Assembly (NCBI GenBank): GCA_006384855.1
Contig: VCJN01002251.1
Location: forward strand, 62,001-126,000
From: Tetraselmis striata
Lineage: Eukaryota > Chlorophyta > Chlorodendrophyceae > Chlorodendrales > Chlorodendraceae
Reading direction: 5' to 3'
DNA length: 64,000 nucleotides
Positions 29,041 to 39,710 of this stretch are shown here, piece by piece. Position numbers and translations under genes: made by a program. Each line of letters begins with the position of its first letter. The first letter of the stretch is position 1. The notes beneath the pieces were generated by a model that was not told the origin of the DNA, did no database searches, and was given only the letters and a program-made list of their open reading frames with translations.

Positions 29041-30575
29041 TTACGAGTACTCGTACCGATATTTGAAATTGAATTATCCTAATCCTTATTTATATATACC
29101 GCTGCAAGCAGCTACTGGTCGCTTGTCTCATTTATTAATAACACATCTACAATTTGCTGGTACAATAACCAGCAACGTATTAAAAAGTGTTAAAAAGTAG
29201 GGAGGCGGACACATCAGCGCGGGCGGCTACTAGTGAACTAAAAACTAGCGACGGAAGGTTGCCGCACTTCTGCGACAATTCTATAATTATATTGATCTCG
29301 ACCGGGTTATAATACCCTGTACTACCCGCCCCTAGTCGCGCCATACTGGTCGTCGCCCTCTGCGGGCATCATGATTTCAAAATTTCAAATTGCTGTCATC
29401 ACAAGCAGCTGCAGTATAATAATACCGGTACGAGTAGTCGCTAAAAGTTCATGAAATTCAAAATCCTTGGCATCCCTTTGTCGGGATACTGGTAGCTATA
29501 CATGCATGCGGATAGCAACTAATATTTACTAGCTGTAGTGCGCGGGTCGGAGTATCTACTCGTAAGACTACGGACTACGGGCTGCTGCTCATCGCGGCTA
29601 TAATATACGGGATTTTCGCCAACAGCGCGCGCATGTTTATTAAATACTTGGAGCATTTAATTCCTATGATTGTTACTAGGACTGCTGCTCGCCCTTGTAG
29701 GCAGTTCTTCGCATGTTCTATGCATGTTCCACGCTGTATTTCACCACATCAGTTTGCCAGGCAAGAGCAGTTTGTTTGACCACCCACATCACAGAGGGGT
29801 TCAATATTACATAGTTTAATATGCATCGTCATGGCTTCGGGGTCACAGAAACGCTACGGGCACCGCTAGCCCCCCATTGGAAGATTTAGAAATATAGTAT
29901 CACTATGAGCACGCAGTTGTGCTACCCGCAGCCAATAAAATATTTGAAACATAGACAAGCGTTTCATATACTGATCCGGTTGCTGTTGCCCGTATTCCAG
30001 ACTAACTCGCAAGTACTGGCCATGACGCCGCTGTCATCAATACCGAACAAGGGGTTAACAAGCAAGGTCAGCAAAAGATGTGCAGGCTACCACACGCCAG
30101 TGTCGGCCGGCCTCATTTGTCCTTTAACGCAAGAAACTTGTGGAAAACTTGTGTTACAAATGCTTGTCGGCCTACTAGTGTCTGTGATTCATACTCAGAG
30201 TATTGCAGTGATGCAGCAAGTTGCATTGTAAGCGATTGCATGCATGGCCAAATTGACATTTGCTTGACAAGAGGCTCCAGTTTAAGAGATTACCATGGAT
30301 TGCACCCCTAAGTCACTACGGTGTGAGGTGCCATGTGTGTTGCGACAATGTGATGCCCTGTAGACTGTTCTGGAATGACAATATACCTTTGGAGAAAGCT
30401 GTACTTGAGTCGGTGCCACCAGGAAGGATGTATTCTACAGTCACATGTTTCTAGTGAATGCGCATCCCGCCTCGCCTTGCAATGGATGGGAAATGCTTCA
30501 GGTGACACTGAAATCAGATGCTGGCGTTGGTGCCCTAGAAAATTTGCGCTGTTGGTGGCTGCCAGGCGCAACCCA
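29041..30575. other. AT-richer spacer, no gene
   Basis: About 1.5 kb with many short A/T-rich stretches. No domain or splice-consistent gene was found. It includes the 3' flank of the Kazal-like gene. Confidence 0.5.
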
Positions 30576-31859
30576 CTACAGCGCTTGGCAAACCCCTCGC
30601 ACTTTCTCTCGGAACAGCGCCCGCACGGCACCACCTTCGCAGGAACTTCCAGCCGGGATATTGCCGGTCAAAAGGTTCAGGCAGGCGGACTGGGTCGACA
30701 CGAATTCCAATGCGGAGTCTTCGCATGCCGTAATAGCGTCGGCGCTGCACAGCGCCGGAACGATGGTCAGGTCGGCACTGGCATCTTCGCGGAGTTCAAA
30801 ATCCTCACCAGGAAGCGCGCTACATGCTGACAGGACTTCATAGCAGCCAGCATAACCAGCAAAGTCGCCCACTGTGGAAGCGTCGCTGCACGAAGCTCCA
30901 TGCTGCGGCTGCGGCCGAGGCTGCAGAGGAAGCTGCGAGGAGTCTACAGGAGTCCCATCCAGCAGCGCTGGCTGTCGCGCCTGGCGGTTGCATCGCACCA
31001 TAATCTCCGCTGGGACCCCATTGCATCGGGCCAGGCAGGGATTGGTCGCAATCTGCTCGCCAGTTTGCGCGTGGCACACCGGCTCGAGCTTGCGGTCGCA
31101 GCGGCAACCGGATGCCGGCTGCCCCGCAGGCGGCTGGCTGGGGTTCATCGCGGAGGGGGCGGGCGCATTGATAGCAGGCAACGCACGGCAGCGCACGAGC
31201 CGGCTGGACTCCATGCCCGCGCAGATGGCCAGGCACCCGTTGTCCGCAAGACGTTCGCGGGTAGTCGCGTCGCAGACCGGATCCAGATTCTTGGGACACC
31301 GGCACGCAGGCGGCACGCTAGGCTCCTGCATGGAGGGCGCGACGGAAGCCTTGACGCTCCCGGTCGGCGAGCCTCCGCAGACGGCGAAGCTGGTGGGGTC
31401 GAAGCCCGCGCACCGGGCACGGCACTCGTTGCGCGCCAGCGCGTGCCCCGTGGCGATATCGCACACAGGCATCCCTGCGGTACTGCAGCCGCATGGCTCG
31501 GGCCGCTGAGGTGGTGCGACGATTTCCCTGGCGGAGGCCTGGGGCGTGCAGGTAATCAGGTCCTCCGCGCGGTGGCCGGCGCATAGGGCGCAGCTGGGGT
31601 TCTGGCCTGCAGGCGCCCCGGTGGAGATGAGGCAGACCGGGTTGCGCTCATCTGTACACGAGCAGCCCGGCGACAGGTGTGGCTCGCGTGAGGGTGGGTC
31701 TAGGCGCACGACGCGTTCTCCGCCGGAGGGGCTGCCCGGGGGGCTCTGGCCGGTGCAAGCTGTGACTCCCAGCAGCTCGCTGACGAAACAGGTCCCCTCG
31801 GCTGCGGGCAACAAGCCAGACAGCAACAGCAGCAGCAAGATCATCGTATGGCTCGCCAT
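30576..31859 (-). CDS. Secreted protein with four Kazal-like repeats
   Basis: 427 aa from the ATG at 31859. The frame is open upstream to 31985, but only this start puts a signal peptide first (MASHTMILLLLLLSGLLPA, then a small-residue cleavage region). Four repeats follow of the type C-x-C-x5-PVC-x(12-14)-C-x3-C-x-G-...-C: CSCTDERNPVC, CGCSTAGMPVC, CRCPKNLDPVC and CRCDRKLEPVC. They are joined by Pro/Ser-rich linkers. The spacing resembles Kazal serine-protease-inhibitor domains, although the reactive-loop sequence is variable. A C-terminal Cys-containing region of about 110 residues (CSDASTVGDFAGYAGC onward) has no recognised match. The gene appears unspliced. Export to the cell surface or medium is likely. 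Protease inhibition is inferred only from the Cys pattern; a follistatin-like or adhesive role is possible. Confidence 0.75.
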   Translation of the reverse strand: MASHTMILLLLLLSGLLPAAEGTCFVSELLGVTACTGQSPPGSPSGGERVVRLDPPSREPHLSPGCSCTDERNPVCLISTGAPAGQNPSCALCAGHRAEDLITCTPQASAREIVAPPQRPEPCGCSTAGMPVCDIATGHALARNECRARCAGFDPTSFAVCGGSPTGSVKASVAPSMQEPSVPPACRCPKNLDPVCDATTRERLADNGCLAICAGMESSRLVRCRALPAINAPAPSAMNPSQPPAGQPASGCRCDRKLEPVCHAQTGEQIATNPCLARCNGVPAEIMVRCNRQARQPALLDGTPVDSSQLPLQPRPQPQHGASCSDASTVGDFAGYAGCYEVLSACSALPGEDFELREDASADLTIVPALCSADAITACEDSALEFVSTQSACLNLLTGNIPAGSSCEGGAVRALFREKVRGVCQAL

Positions 31860-33627
31860 GGGTACGAGGCTCCAGGGTAAAGGTACAGTAGAGGGATGGG
31901 CTTCGTGGGCGAAGCGGGAGTAATCAAGCCCGGGCGAGTGCGTGCCTGGCTGGATCCCCTGTCTTCCTGCCGGCCTGTTTGGCACGCTCGGGCGCGGTGC
32001 GTCTTCCGATTGTCGAACCGTTGTGCGTCAAGACGAACCGGCGCAGGCAGCTCGCGATGATGCGCCGCCACGTGTCTCTGTCCGACGGGTAGTCGCTGAC
32101 GCGCATAAGGCTATTGGGAATGCAGTACTTTAATACTGCATATATCCATCGTATGCGATAAAGTACAGGTACACCCTGTACCGGCTTCGCCGCTTTGAGA
32201 AAAAGAGGCTCCTGGGTCATTTATAATCCGTGAACCGGTAGCGGCTGCCCACACAGAGCCGCGCACCTGTAGGCTGTAGGAACAAATTGCGACTACATCG
32301 TCATTCATCTTGCAGTATTCTTTCGCTCACACACCTTTGTCTTGTATTCCTTGCGCCATGTGGTTCTTATTACTGCATGCAAGCTAGACACCCCATTTGA
32401 TGACAACGCGTTGTACATGTGTGGCTGCTTGGTTTTGATGCTTGACTACCTCTTATTATTGCTTCACCGGCTTGACGCGACGACGTTGCCGCCACCTCCG
32501 TCTCCCAAGGAGATTTTCATGCCAACATATGTAAAAATATGTGAACATCCAGTTTTGTATGTCTGAGTTTTCGTTCTCTTTTACCCATATATACCACTCG
32601 TTGCTTGCTGCTCGCTCGTGACTGTAACAGCGCCATTGCTTGCCTGTTATCCATTGACTTGAACCGCTACCCCTCTGGCCGCCCTCGCTTCAAAGCGCGG
32701 CGCATAGTGCTCGTGCTTACCGTCTTTGCCGTATGCCCACGCGCCCTCAATCGGCCGGTTCTTCGATTCGCATATTTTGTTGTGTACTAGTAGGCGTACA
32801 TAGATTTCCTATATTGTTTATACACGAGTAGTAGTAATACCATATATCAATGTGACGTCCTTATCTCGAGTTGGTTCCAGTTTTTCATGTATTACAAGAT
32901 AACGAGTGCATGTGTCATTCCCAAATAATAACCATTGTTTAACATGAATCGTTACAGTACATGATAATTGTTGACGGAACATAAGGGGATAAGGGAACTC
33001 GTACGACGAATATGTACATTCTTTTTTACATCTAGGCTTAGACATATGCGCACTGCAAACAAAAGTAAGAGCAACTATGAAAGGTTGCCAGCAAAAGAGA
33101 AACATAAGTCTGATACCAAGGTCGAGTAGGAGGCCAGGGAGCCAGGAACCAAGGAAGAGCCAAGGGAACCACGAAGTCGCCAAGCTGCCAGGGACCAAAG
33201 GGTCAAGGGAAGCACCGAAGCCATGGAACGACCAGAAAAACCGAAAGGGGGACATGAAACCAATGGGGACCACCGCCCCGGGGTAGGCTATCGGCCGCGG
33301 CGAGTACGCTTGCGGCCAATGACCCGGGTCATAGCAACACAGGCCGACGAGCGACGTGACGCAGGCGCATGAGCACCACCACGTGCCGCGCGCGCGGCCG
33401 CGACCCCGCCAAGAACGTTGTCTGCATGTGCCATGTTGATGAGCAAGGAGAAACGGCGGCGCCACGCAGACAAGAGCAAGCCGATTTTCTGGCCGCCTAG
33501 TCTGCGCGTGGCTAGCTAGATTCTGCGAGATTAACCAAGAAGGCCTCAGCGTGCGGGCTTGCGAGCCGAACTCGGAGACGGCGAAAGGAACAAAGCGAAG
33601 CATGCCGGCGGCGTTTCGGACACCTCG
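31860..33627. other. Spacer including Kazal gene 5' flank
   Basis: No gene was recognised. It includes a purine-rich stretch at 33120-33240 and a dispersed repeat at 33012-33098 shared with 57667-57755. Confidence 0.5.
33012..33098 (+). repeat. Dispersed repeat (partner 57667-57755)
   Basis: Shares TTTTTTACATC...GGCTTA.ACATATGCGCACT and GCAACTATGAAA.GTTGCCAGCA with 57667-57755, directly upstream of the Copia element. Confidence 0.7.
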
Positions 33628-33981
33628 TCATACTTTTGTATTTCGCGGCCCGCAGTAGTGCAGTCGTTGGATCCGAGCTTGACACGCCGATGATAGGGGC
33701 AATGGGATGGTATCGACAGCAACCGTGTTCCCGCGGATACCACCATACCCAAAAAGCCCAACATCGGCCGGCCGGCCGTCGCTGCCCTTCGGAAGAGAAA
33801 CAAGCACCGACGGGTCCGTGAGGATCTGGACACCCACGCCCAGGGCGGACTTCACGTCGTGGCAAACGTCGGAAAGACCATGTGCCGCCCACTCGTGTGC
33901 GGCTTGATTGGAGTCGCCCCCAGAGCAACGTGCCACGTGATCAGCGTACGCGACCGCCCAAGCTGAAGGAGTAAATTCCAC
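33628..33981 (-). pseudogene. Fragment of a non-LTR retroelement C-terminal domain
   Basis: The 117-codon frame reads HEWAAHGLSDVCHDVKSALG, then GRPADVGLFGYGGIRGNTVA followed by VDTIPLP. The spacing of RPAD and AVD(x)T/S..PL resembles the C-terminal, nuclease-like region that follows reverse transcriptase in many algal non-LTR ORFs. No RT motifs precede it and the frame has no proper end. It is a fragment. Assignment comes from recalled family pattern, so it is tentative. Confidence 0.4.
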
Positions 33982-34930
33982 GCCAGCCTGATGTACATGT
34001 AGTATAGTATCCTATAATGACGTAATGAAACCGCTATTGGTCGTAGGCTTGTACAAGTAGCGACCGCCATTGCGACCGCTATTGGTCGTGCCCATCCACT
34101 ACAAATTAGTGATAGGTTTGGTTAGTCGCTACTCGGGTAGCTCAGCAGTGCTGCGCACATGACGCGCGCGAGGGATGACGAGGCGCGGACGCGTGCACTG
34201 GCGGTAATCGTATCGTCTGTGCCGTATACTTGCGCTTGCATGTGGGGGGACTACTACTTTATGAATATCCTAACATATTAATTACGAGGCTAATCTATCT
34301 ATCTATCTGTCTGTCTGTGCGTCTGTCGCCGATTTTCGGAGCAGTTTCGAATAGATTATTAGATAGATAAACAATGTATCAGTTATAGATTCCGTCATGA
34401 TTCCGAGCATGGTAAAATAGCCGTCGTGTTTACATGTACCTGCTGCTTACCTGTATCGGTACGGGTACCAGGTACCGGCTGCCCGGCCGCCCGGCCGCCG
34501 CCGGTTGGGCCGGTCGTCGTTGTTCGTCAAGTCTACGGGGCGGGCAGGGCGCGAAGCGCCGACCCTGCCGCGTGGACCGGACCCGGACGCCCGACGCCGT
34601 CGTTCGTCCGTCACCGAACGCCGGACGACCGTCGCCCGTCCGCCTCGCCGCCCGTCCGTTGACGGACGCTGGGCCCCGCGGGTCGGCGGGTCGGCGGACG
34701 CAGGGCTGTACAGTGTAGCTACTATTACGATTGATCCTTGTGGCTCTCTGGAATGAAACAATAGTCTGGATTCCACACTCCTGCAACGGCTCCATTTGTA
34801 CCGTGTTATGTTTGGGTTTGGTTGTGGACAACATGCAGTTGAAAATAGAATGAAGGAGGCGTATGTATAGGTGATGCTCGCACCGTCTGCTAAATTTACT
34901 CGGCGTCGGCATCTCCGCGGGGACTCCGTG
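33982..34930. other. Spacer, no gene
   Basis: Contains a (CTAT)n/(CTGT)n run at 34291-34318 and a very GC-rich segment at 34470-34700 with many CCGNCCG/CGGNCGG repeats. Nothing else is supportable. Confidence 0.5.
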
Positions 34931-34940
34931 CTCATCCACG

Positions 34941-35871
34941 GTGTCCGCCTCCTCGCCTATATATATGCTTGGCCCGCGCGATATAATCGTCCACGCATAC
35001 AATGGGTCGTTGCACCGCACCATCATCCAACGCTACATCGATTGCTCTCCTCTCCACCCCGTCATCCCTTCGCTCTTGGCCTCCCTCTCAACGATTTCTT
35101 TCTTGCTCGCGGACGACCGGTCCGCCCCTACTCTGCGGTCCGAGGACGGCGTGCAACAAGGCGCGCCGTTGGCCACGACATCCTTCTGCGTCGCGATTCG
35201 CCACCCCGGTGTGGAGGAGTGCAACAGCACGTTGGAGGCCATAGGCGGGGCGGCACCTTTCAGCGCCATGATTGTCTGATATATGGTGGGTCCGCCGGCC
35301 CTTCACGTCTTCCGCGCGTCCATCAAAGCGCTAGTGGGGCTTGAGGTGCGCTTCGACAAGATGCACGCGTACAATGAGCGCAGCAACGGAGGTCGCGCGG
35401 CGCGAGGCCCCGGCCGCCGACGTCGAGTGGCCCGAACTAGATGGATACCACGGCATCCATGTCCTCAACGTGCCGCTCGGATCGCCATGATATGTGCATG
35501 TCTACATGCACGGCAAGGCGGAGGACCTACGTGAGGAGGTGGATGCTTGCCTCAGCAAACTCATGTCTGCGAATCTTAGCCGTCGGTACACCGCCCCTGC
35601 CCTTCAAATCATCATGCGTGGGGCCCATCTCAAACAATGCATGCAACACATGGCGGGGTATTGGCTCCGCAATTGTCCCCCTTCCGAGGTAGAGGCCTTC
35701 GCGGGTGCGGTGGATGGCACCGCCCTCTCGGCGGTCGAGCGGATGCTAGCGGTGTCTTTTGATCCCACCACGTACGACACCGACACCAGTTTGTGGTCAC
35801 CGACTTCTTGGCAAAGCTCATGCACGACCCATACGATCCCGAACCCACGGCAGCGGAGGCGGCTACTGTGA
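34941..35871 (+). pseudogene. Decayed reverse transcriptase fragment (non-LTR type)
   Basis: The first part (34941-35279) contains GVQQGAPLATTSFCVAIRHP, the RT motif GxxQGxPLs. At the expected YxDD/ADD box the sequence reads SAMIV then a stop, followed by YMVGPPALHVF, so the catalytic Asp pair is lost. In the next frame sections come VGLEVRFDKMHAY and, after another shift near 35420-35490, GKAEDLREEVDACLSKLMSA and APALQIIMRGAHLKQCMQH, typical of the thumb/connection region after RT. At least three disruptions make it a dead copy. Both 5' and 3' parts of the element are missing. Confidence 0.65.
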
Positions 35872-35930
35872 GCGAGGACGATGCGGTGGCCGGGGAGCAC
35901 AAAATCACTCGTCAAACCGTGCCCGTATAA

Positions 35931-36919
35931 TCTGGGTTAAACGGGTATCTAATAATACCGTCAAATCGGGCCATCAAATGGGTCTACTATTGTATCTAGT
36001 CTATATGTGAAGTACTCGTGGGGAGTACCCGGCGCGCGACTAGTACTAGCACAACTTAAACTCGGCTACAATGGTTGGCACTCAATAATGAAATGCATTG
36101 TAAATTATCACATTATTGCGGCATAGAGAATGTTGCGAGATTTAATTGCGGTGACATTATCAACTACTCTACCCCCGTGCAATACTCGTTATTCGGTCAC
36201 GTAATGAGCGAGTACTGTGTATTTAGCGATATCATTAATCCCGTGATGCGACTACATCGTCGTACAACGGATTAGTTTGACCACAATATAAACACGGTAT
36301 ATCGGAAATAGCAACTTTCATTGGATGACACAAGATTTATATACCGTTTTTCATTTGCCATATCACCATCAGCCCATGGCTGAAGCCCCCCTTACGCGCG
36401 ATAGCCTAGTTGGTAAATACTCGTCGTATGCCAAAATTTAATCATGCGATCATATATGCATTTATTCAATTAAGCACTATGCAATGACGCAGGAATGGAT
36501 ATTGATATTCGTTTGGATACTGGTCCGCAACCGCCGCAAATGTTGACTCGCCTCTTGCTAACTTCCTACCGTCCACTACTACGCTAACGGCGGAGTCCGG
36601 CGCGCCGGATGCTGCCAAGTCATGCGCGCCGGATGCTGCTACTCGTAGCGACAAAGTCTACCACGGGATGGGCGGCACTGCCGTTGCCAGCTTCATCGAG
36701 TCCGATCTAGCTGCCAGACACGGCTGCTGGGGCAGCCAGCAAAGCTACGACACTTCGCGCAGTGTCGCGTGCCTAGCAGATCCGCCAATAGCGGGACTAC
36801 ACAATTAAGTGCTACCCGCTTGCCCGCCGCCAATCCACCGATCGCCGCGTCTATCCGCCACCACAACTAGCTATCCGCCCACGCCCGCCGCCACACGTGT
36901 TGTCCACTACCTATCTACA
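35931..36919. other. Spacer, no gene
   Basis: About 1 kb of mixed composition without recognisable coding or structural features. A tRNA-A-box-like string at 36395-36420 has no matching B box or fold. Confidence 0.5.
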
Positions 36920-37990
36920 ATGGTAGCACACGGTCGCATAGCCGTGGGGTTGCCTTTAGGCGGCTATTGCTTGCCACCTCAGCGATACGGACGCCCGCGT
37001 GAAGGAGCGGAAGGCGGGGCATGCGTCGGGCTGAAGGAGCCGACGACTTTATTCCTGGACCAGGCCAACAACTCTCGGCTTTGGGATGGGGCGGGCACTC
37101 TCCCGTCCCCTTACATGGAACGGGTCTTGTTCGGACAATTCGATGCGGCGTCGGGCATGTGGACGGTGGCCATCCCCACTACTGCGAAGACGGGCATTGA
37201 CTTCACGGGAGCTGCGGGAGATCGCCGCGAGTACTTCTTTCTGGCTAGCCCATGCATTGCCCCGGCAGTTGGGAGCCAAATCATCCGCCCTCGACAGGGC
37301 GCCACCCCGTCACTGCCGGCCTCTATCTCAATGCCCTCATGAACCTCCCGGGACCTGGAAACGCTCACTAGCGTGTGCATCACAATGCTATCGCATACGC
37401 CTTTCGCGATTACCGTGTTCACGCTCTATCTAGGCATTGCGGTCGTACGCCGAGACGTGGACGACTTGTTTCAGCATGCGGTGCCTCTTGGTAACACTAT
37501 AGCCATGGATGAACTCAAAGATATGTTGCCAGAGGCCGAGCTCTCCCTCTTGCTTGGCGTCCAACGTCGTGACCGACAGTTACGATTCCTGGACCTTGAA
37601 GCCCACGGCGCCGGAGCTCAATAAGACCATGCGTACGGGGTCAAGTACAGTGCATCCGTGCCCCGGGCCAAGGCTGTCGATCGATTGGAGCGCAACTTGT
37701 TCGGCGACATGCAACGGAGGCTGGCACTGCCGGATGTGGTTTGGCACAACACGGAGCCGGGAAGGGCCGAGAAGGGTCCACTTCGACACATCTTGGACAT
37801 GTCGGAGTACGCGTGCATGGTCTTCGGCACAGTGGATGAGGTGAGCAGTGAGGGCGTGCGCCGCAAAGTGCGCGGTGTCGCATGCTTGGCCGCGTGTCGG
37901 GGCGCCCTCTCACCATGCGGCCCTCCTCGCGGGAAATTTCCTCGGGGTCCTGAGCTTGGTGGCGGCTCGAGAAGGTGGAAAGCGTACTGT
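36920..37990 (+). pseudogene. Unrecognised coding family, copy 1 (disrupted)
   Basis: Conceptual reading includes VAIPTTAKTGIDFTGAAGD, YFFLASPCIAPAVGSQII, DDLFQHAVPLGNTIAMDEL, LERNLFGDMQRRLALPDVVW, HNTEPG and GPLRHILDMSEY, spread over three frames (36920-37342, 37373-37624, 37658-37990). The same blocks occur in the same order on the minus strand at 46790-45665, with differences that look codon-like. I do not recognise the family. Being dispersed, inverted and broken, it is probably a transposon protein (for example ORF1 of the non-LTR elements nearby), but that is inference. Confidence 0.5.
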
Positions 37991-38805
37991 CCCTCAAGGC
38001 GGGGTCATGAGAAGGTGGAAAGCATACCGTCCCATATGTTTGCATGCTGACATCATGCATTAACAACCACTTTCCCGCGCAAACGTACCACACCAAATTT
38101 ACAGTGACTTAATGGGAGTGTGCGGTACCAAAGACAGTGCAGTGTCCGTGATGACGACAGGATTGAAAATTTGCAAAACAGCGAATGCGAGTACCCCCAC
38201 TGTGAGATTCAGATGTGACGTAAATGTGCCCTACTGGTGACGAACGACGACATATGGGGACGATACGGGACGGACGAGGGACGTGGATTTCATACCCAGT
38301 AGCGACGACTATCGCGCGCGACCTGTAAAGTACTATATGAATTTCTCGTTTCCATAATTTCATCAAATTGATATGCGCACGCGGGCTCGCGTGTCGCCCG
38401 CCGACGCGGAGCACCCGGGCTAAGTACAGGCGGATGTACGCACTCATTGCACATCGCCGCACATCGCTGACCGCACATCGCTGACCGCTGACCCCGCGGT
38501 GTGCCGCGATGTGCGGCACGACGGGCGGAGGTGTGGGCGGATGTAGGTGGTACGGTAGGTGGTAGGCGGTAGGTGGTGTTCGTAGGTGCGCGTTTTAATG
38601 CAGCCGCCTTAACTGCTGATGATTGTGTAACGCCCCAGCACGCGCATGAAGTACGGGGTCGCCTCACGGTCACCGCCGCTCACCGTTGAATCAAGCGCGG
38701 ACAGCCGCGCACTCGCATCTGTGTTGCCTGCCGGTGGTGGGTTACATCCACCCCAACTCTCAACCCCCCCCCCCCCCCCCCCCGCCCCCGCGCGCGGCAG
38801 CACGC
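37991..38805. other. Spacer with small repeats
   Basis: Contains two copies of GAGAAGGTGGAAAGC about 38 bp apart (37971, 38009), a cluster of CACATCGCTGACCG-like repeats (38450-38520) and a poly-C run near 38766-38783. No gene. Confidence 0.5.
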
Positions 38806-39222
38806 ATGCCGGCAAAGGGATGGATAGCGAGTGTGTCGAAGGATGGCGTGTACACATGCAAGCACTGCCACGGCATCGTGACGGGTAGTAGTGAAAGGAC
38901 GGCGCGAGAGCGGCACTTCCGGAAATACCCGAACTGTAGCCACTCGTTGAAGCGTGCGGCTAAGTTGCGCCGCAAGGCCGCCTTATCACAAGCAGCAGCA
39001 GCAGGGGCGGCAGCAGCAGCAGCAGCAACAGCAGGAACAAGCGCGGCAGCAGGAGTAGCTGCAGCCGTCGGAAACGGCCCGCCGGCGCCGGTCTCGGACG
39101 ACGGCGGCTCGAAGGTGGACGATGTGATGGGCGTGGGGGAGGACCCCGTTGGCGAAGACGGTATGGACATCGACGCGCCTGCGTGGCCGCCGGCGGGCGT
39201 CGAACCCGCGATGAGGGCGTGA
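38806..39222 (+). CDS. BED-like zinc-finger ORF, hypothetical
   Basis: 138 aa from the ATG at 38806. The N-terminal 45 residues read KDGVYTCKHCHGIV, then about 18 residues, then RHFRKYPNCSHS. A C-x2-C ... H-x5-C arrangement like this is seen in BED-type and transposase-associated zinc fingers. An Ala/Gln-rich microsatellite-like tract (GCA repeats, 38992-39060) follows, then an acidic tail (DDVMGVGEDPVGEDGMDIDA). The start sits just after a poly-C run. It may be the first exon of a longer gene continuing at 39213 in another frame, but no convincing splice pair was found. DNA binding is inferred. Confidence 0.45.
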   Translation: MPAKGWIASVSKDGVYTCKHCHGIVTGSSERTARERHFRKYPNCSHSLKRAAKLRRKAALSQAAAAGAAAAAAATAGTSAAAGVAAAVGNGPPAPVSDDGGSKVDDVMGVGEDPVGEDGMDIDAPAWPPAGVEPAMRA

Positions 39223-39555
39223 TATGGAAAGGCGATCCCGGCGACTTCTACATGAAGGTCATCGCCAAGAAGTTCCGGGGAGTATGGCACTACGGCGTGA
39301 TAACCGGCGTCGTTACCGAGTGGGTGTTGGAGGACTACGGCGGGGCGACCCAGTGGCGCGCTGTTTTCGAGGACGGTGACATTGTGGACCTTCTGCGTTC
39401 AGAGGTGAGTGGGCCCGGCCTGCGTGCTGGTGGCACCACTCGACTGCGGTTGTATGGAATCACACGCACCCGCCCGGTCGGCGTGGCAGGTTGTGGAGGC
39501 TATGGCGGCTGCCCAGGAGCACCCCCCTGTGGATGCGGACGGGGAGGCTCGCTTG
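39213..39555 (+). CDS. Tudor/Agenet-like segment, two exons, partial
   Basis: The exon ending at 39404 reads FRGVWHYGVITGV, then WRAVFEDGDIVDLLRSE. This pattern of aromatic beta-strands ending in EDGD.xDL is typical of Tudor/Agenet-like folds that bind modified histone tails. A clear donor (GAG/GTGAGT at 39405) and acceptor (GGCAG at 39485-39489) define an 85-bp intron, and the next exon (39490-39555) reads VVEAMAAAQEHPP. A GTAACC donor follows. The 5' boundary is not settled; 39213 is the start of the open segment read here. Later candidate exons lie at 39711-40260. Function is unknown beyond the fold-like pattern. Confidence 0.45.
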
Positions 39556-39710
39556 GTAACCGTCCATCAAGGCGATGACTTGTCCAGTGAATCACGCACC
39601 TTGCCCGGCGTGCGTTCAACACAACCCGGCTGGCGGAGGCCAAGCAGAACACTGGCTGCCATGGCGTGTGCCATGTGCATGTGGTCCTGGGCTATGTCAG
39701 CATGATCAAC

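Noticed and set aside
36395-36440. tRNA-like GATAGCCTAGTTGG string
   Set aside because: It has an A-box-like match only. There is no B box, acceptor pairing or T-arm within the expected distance.
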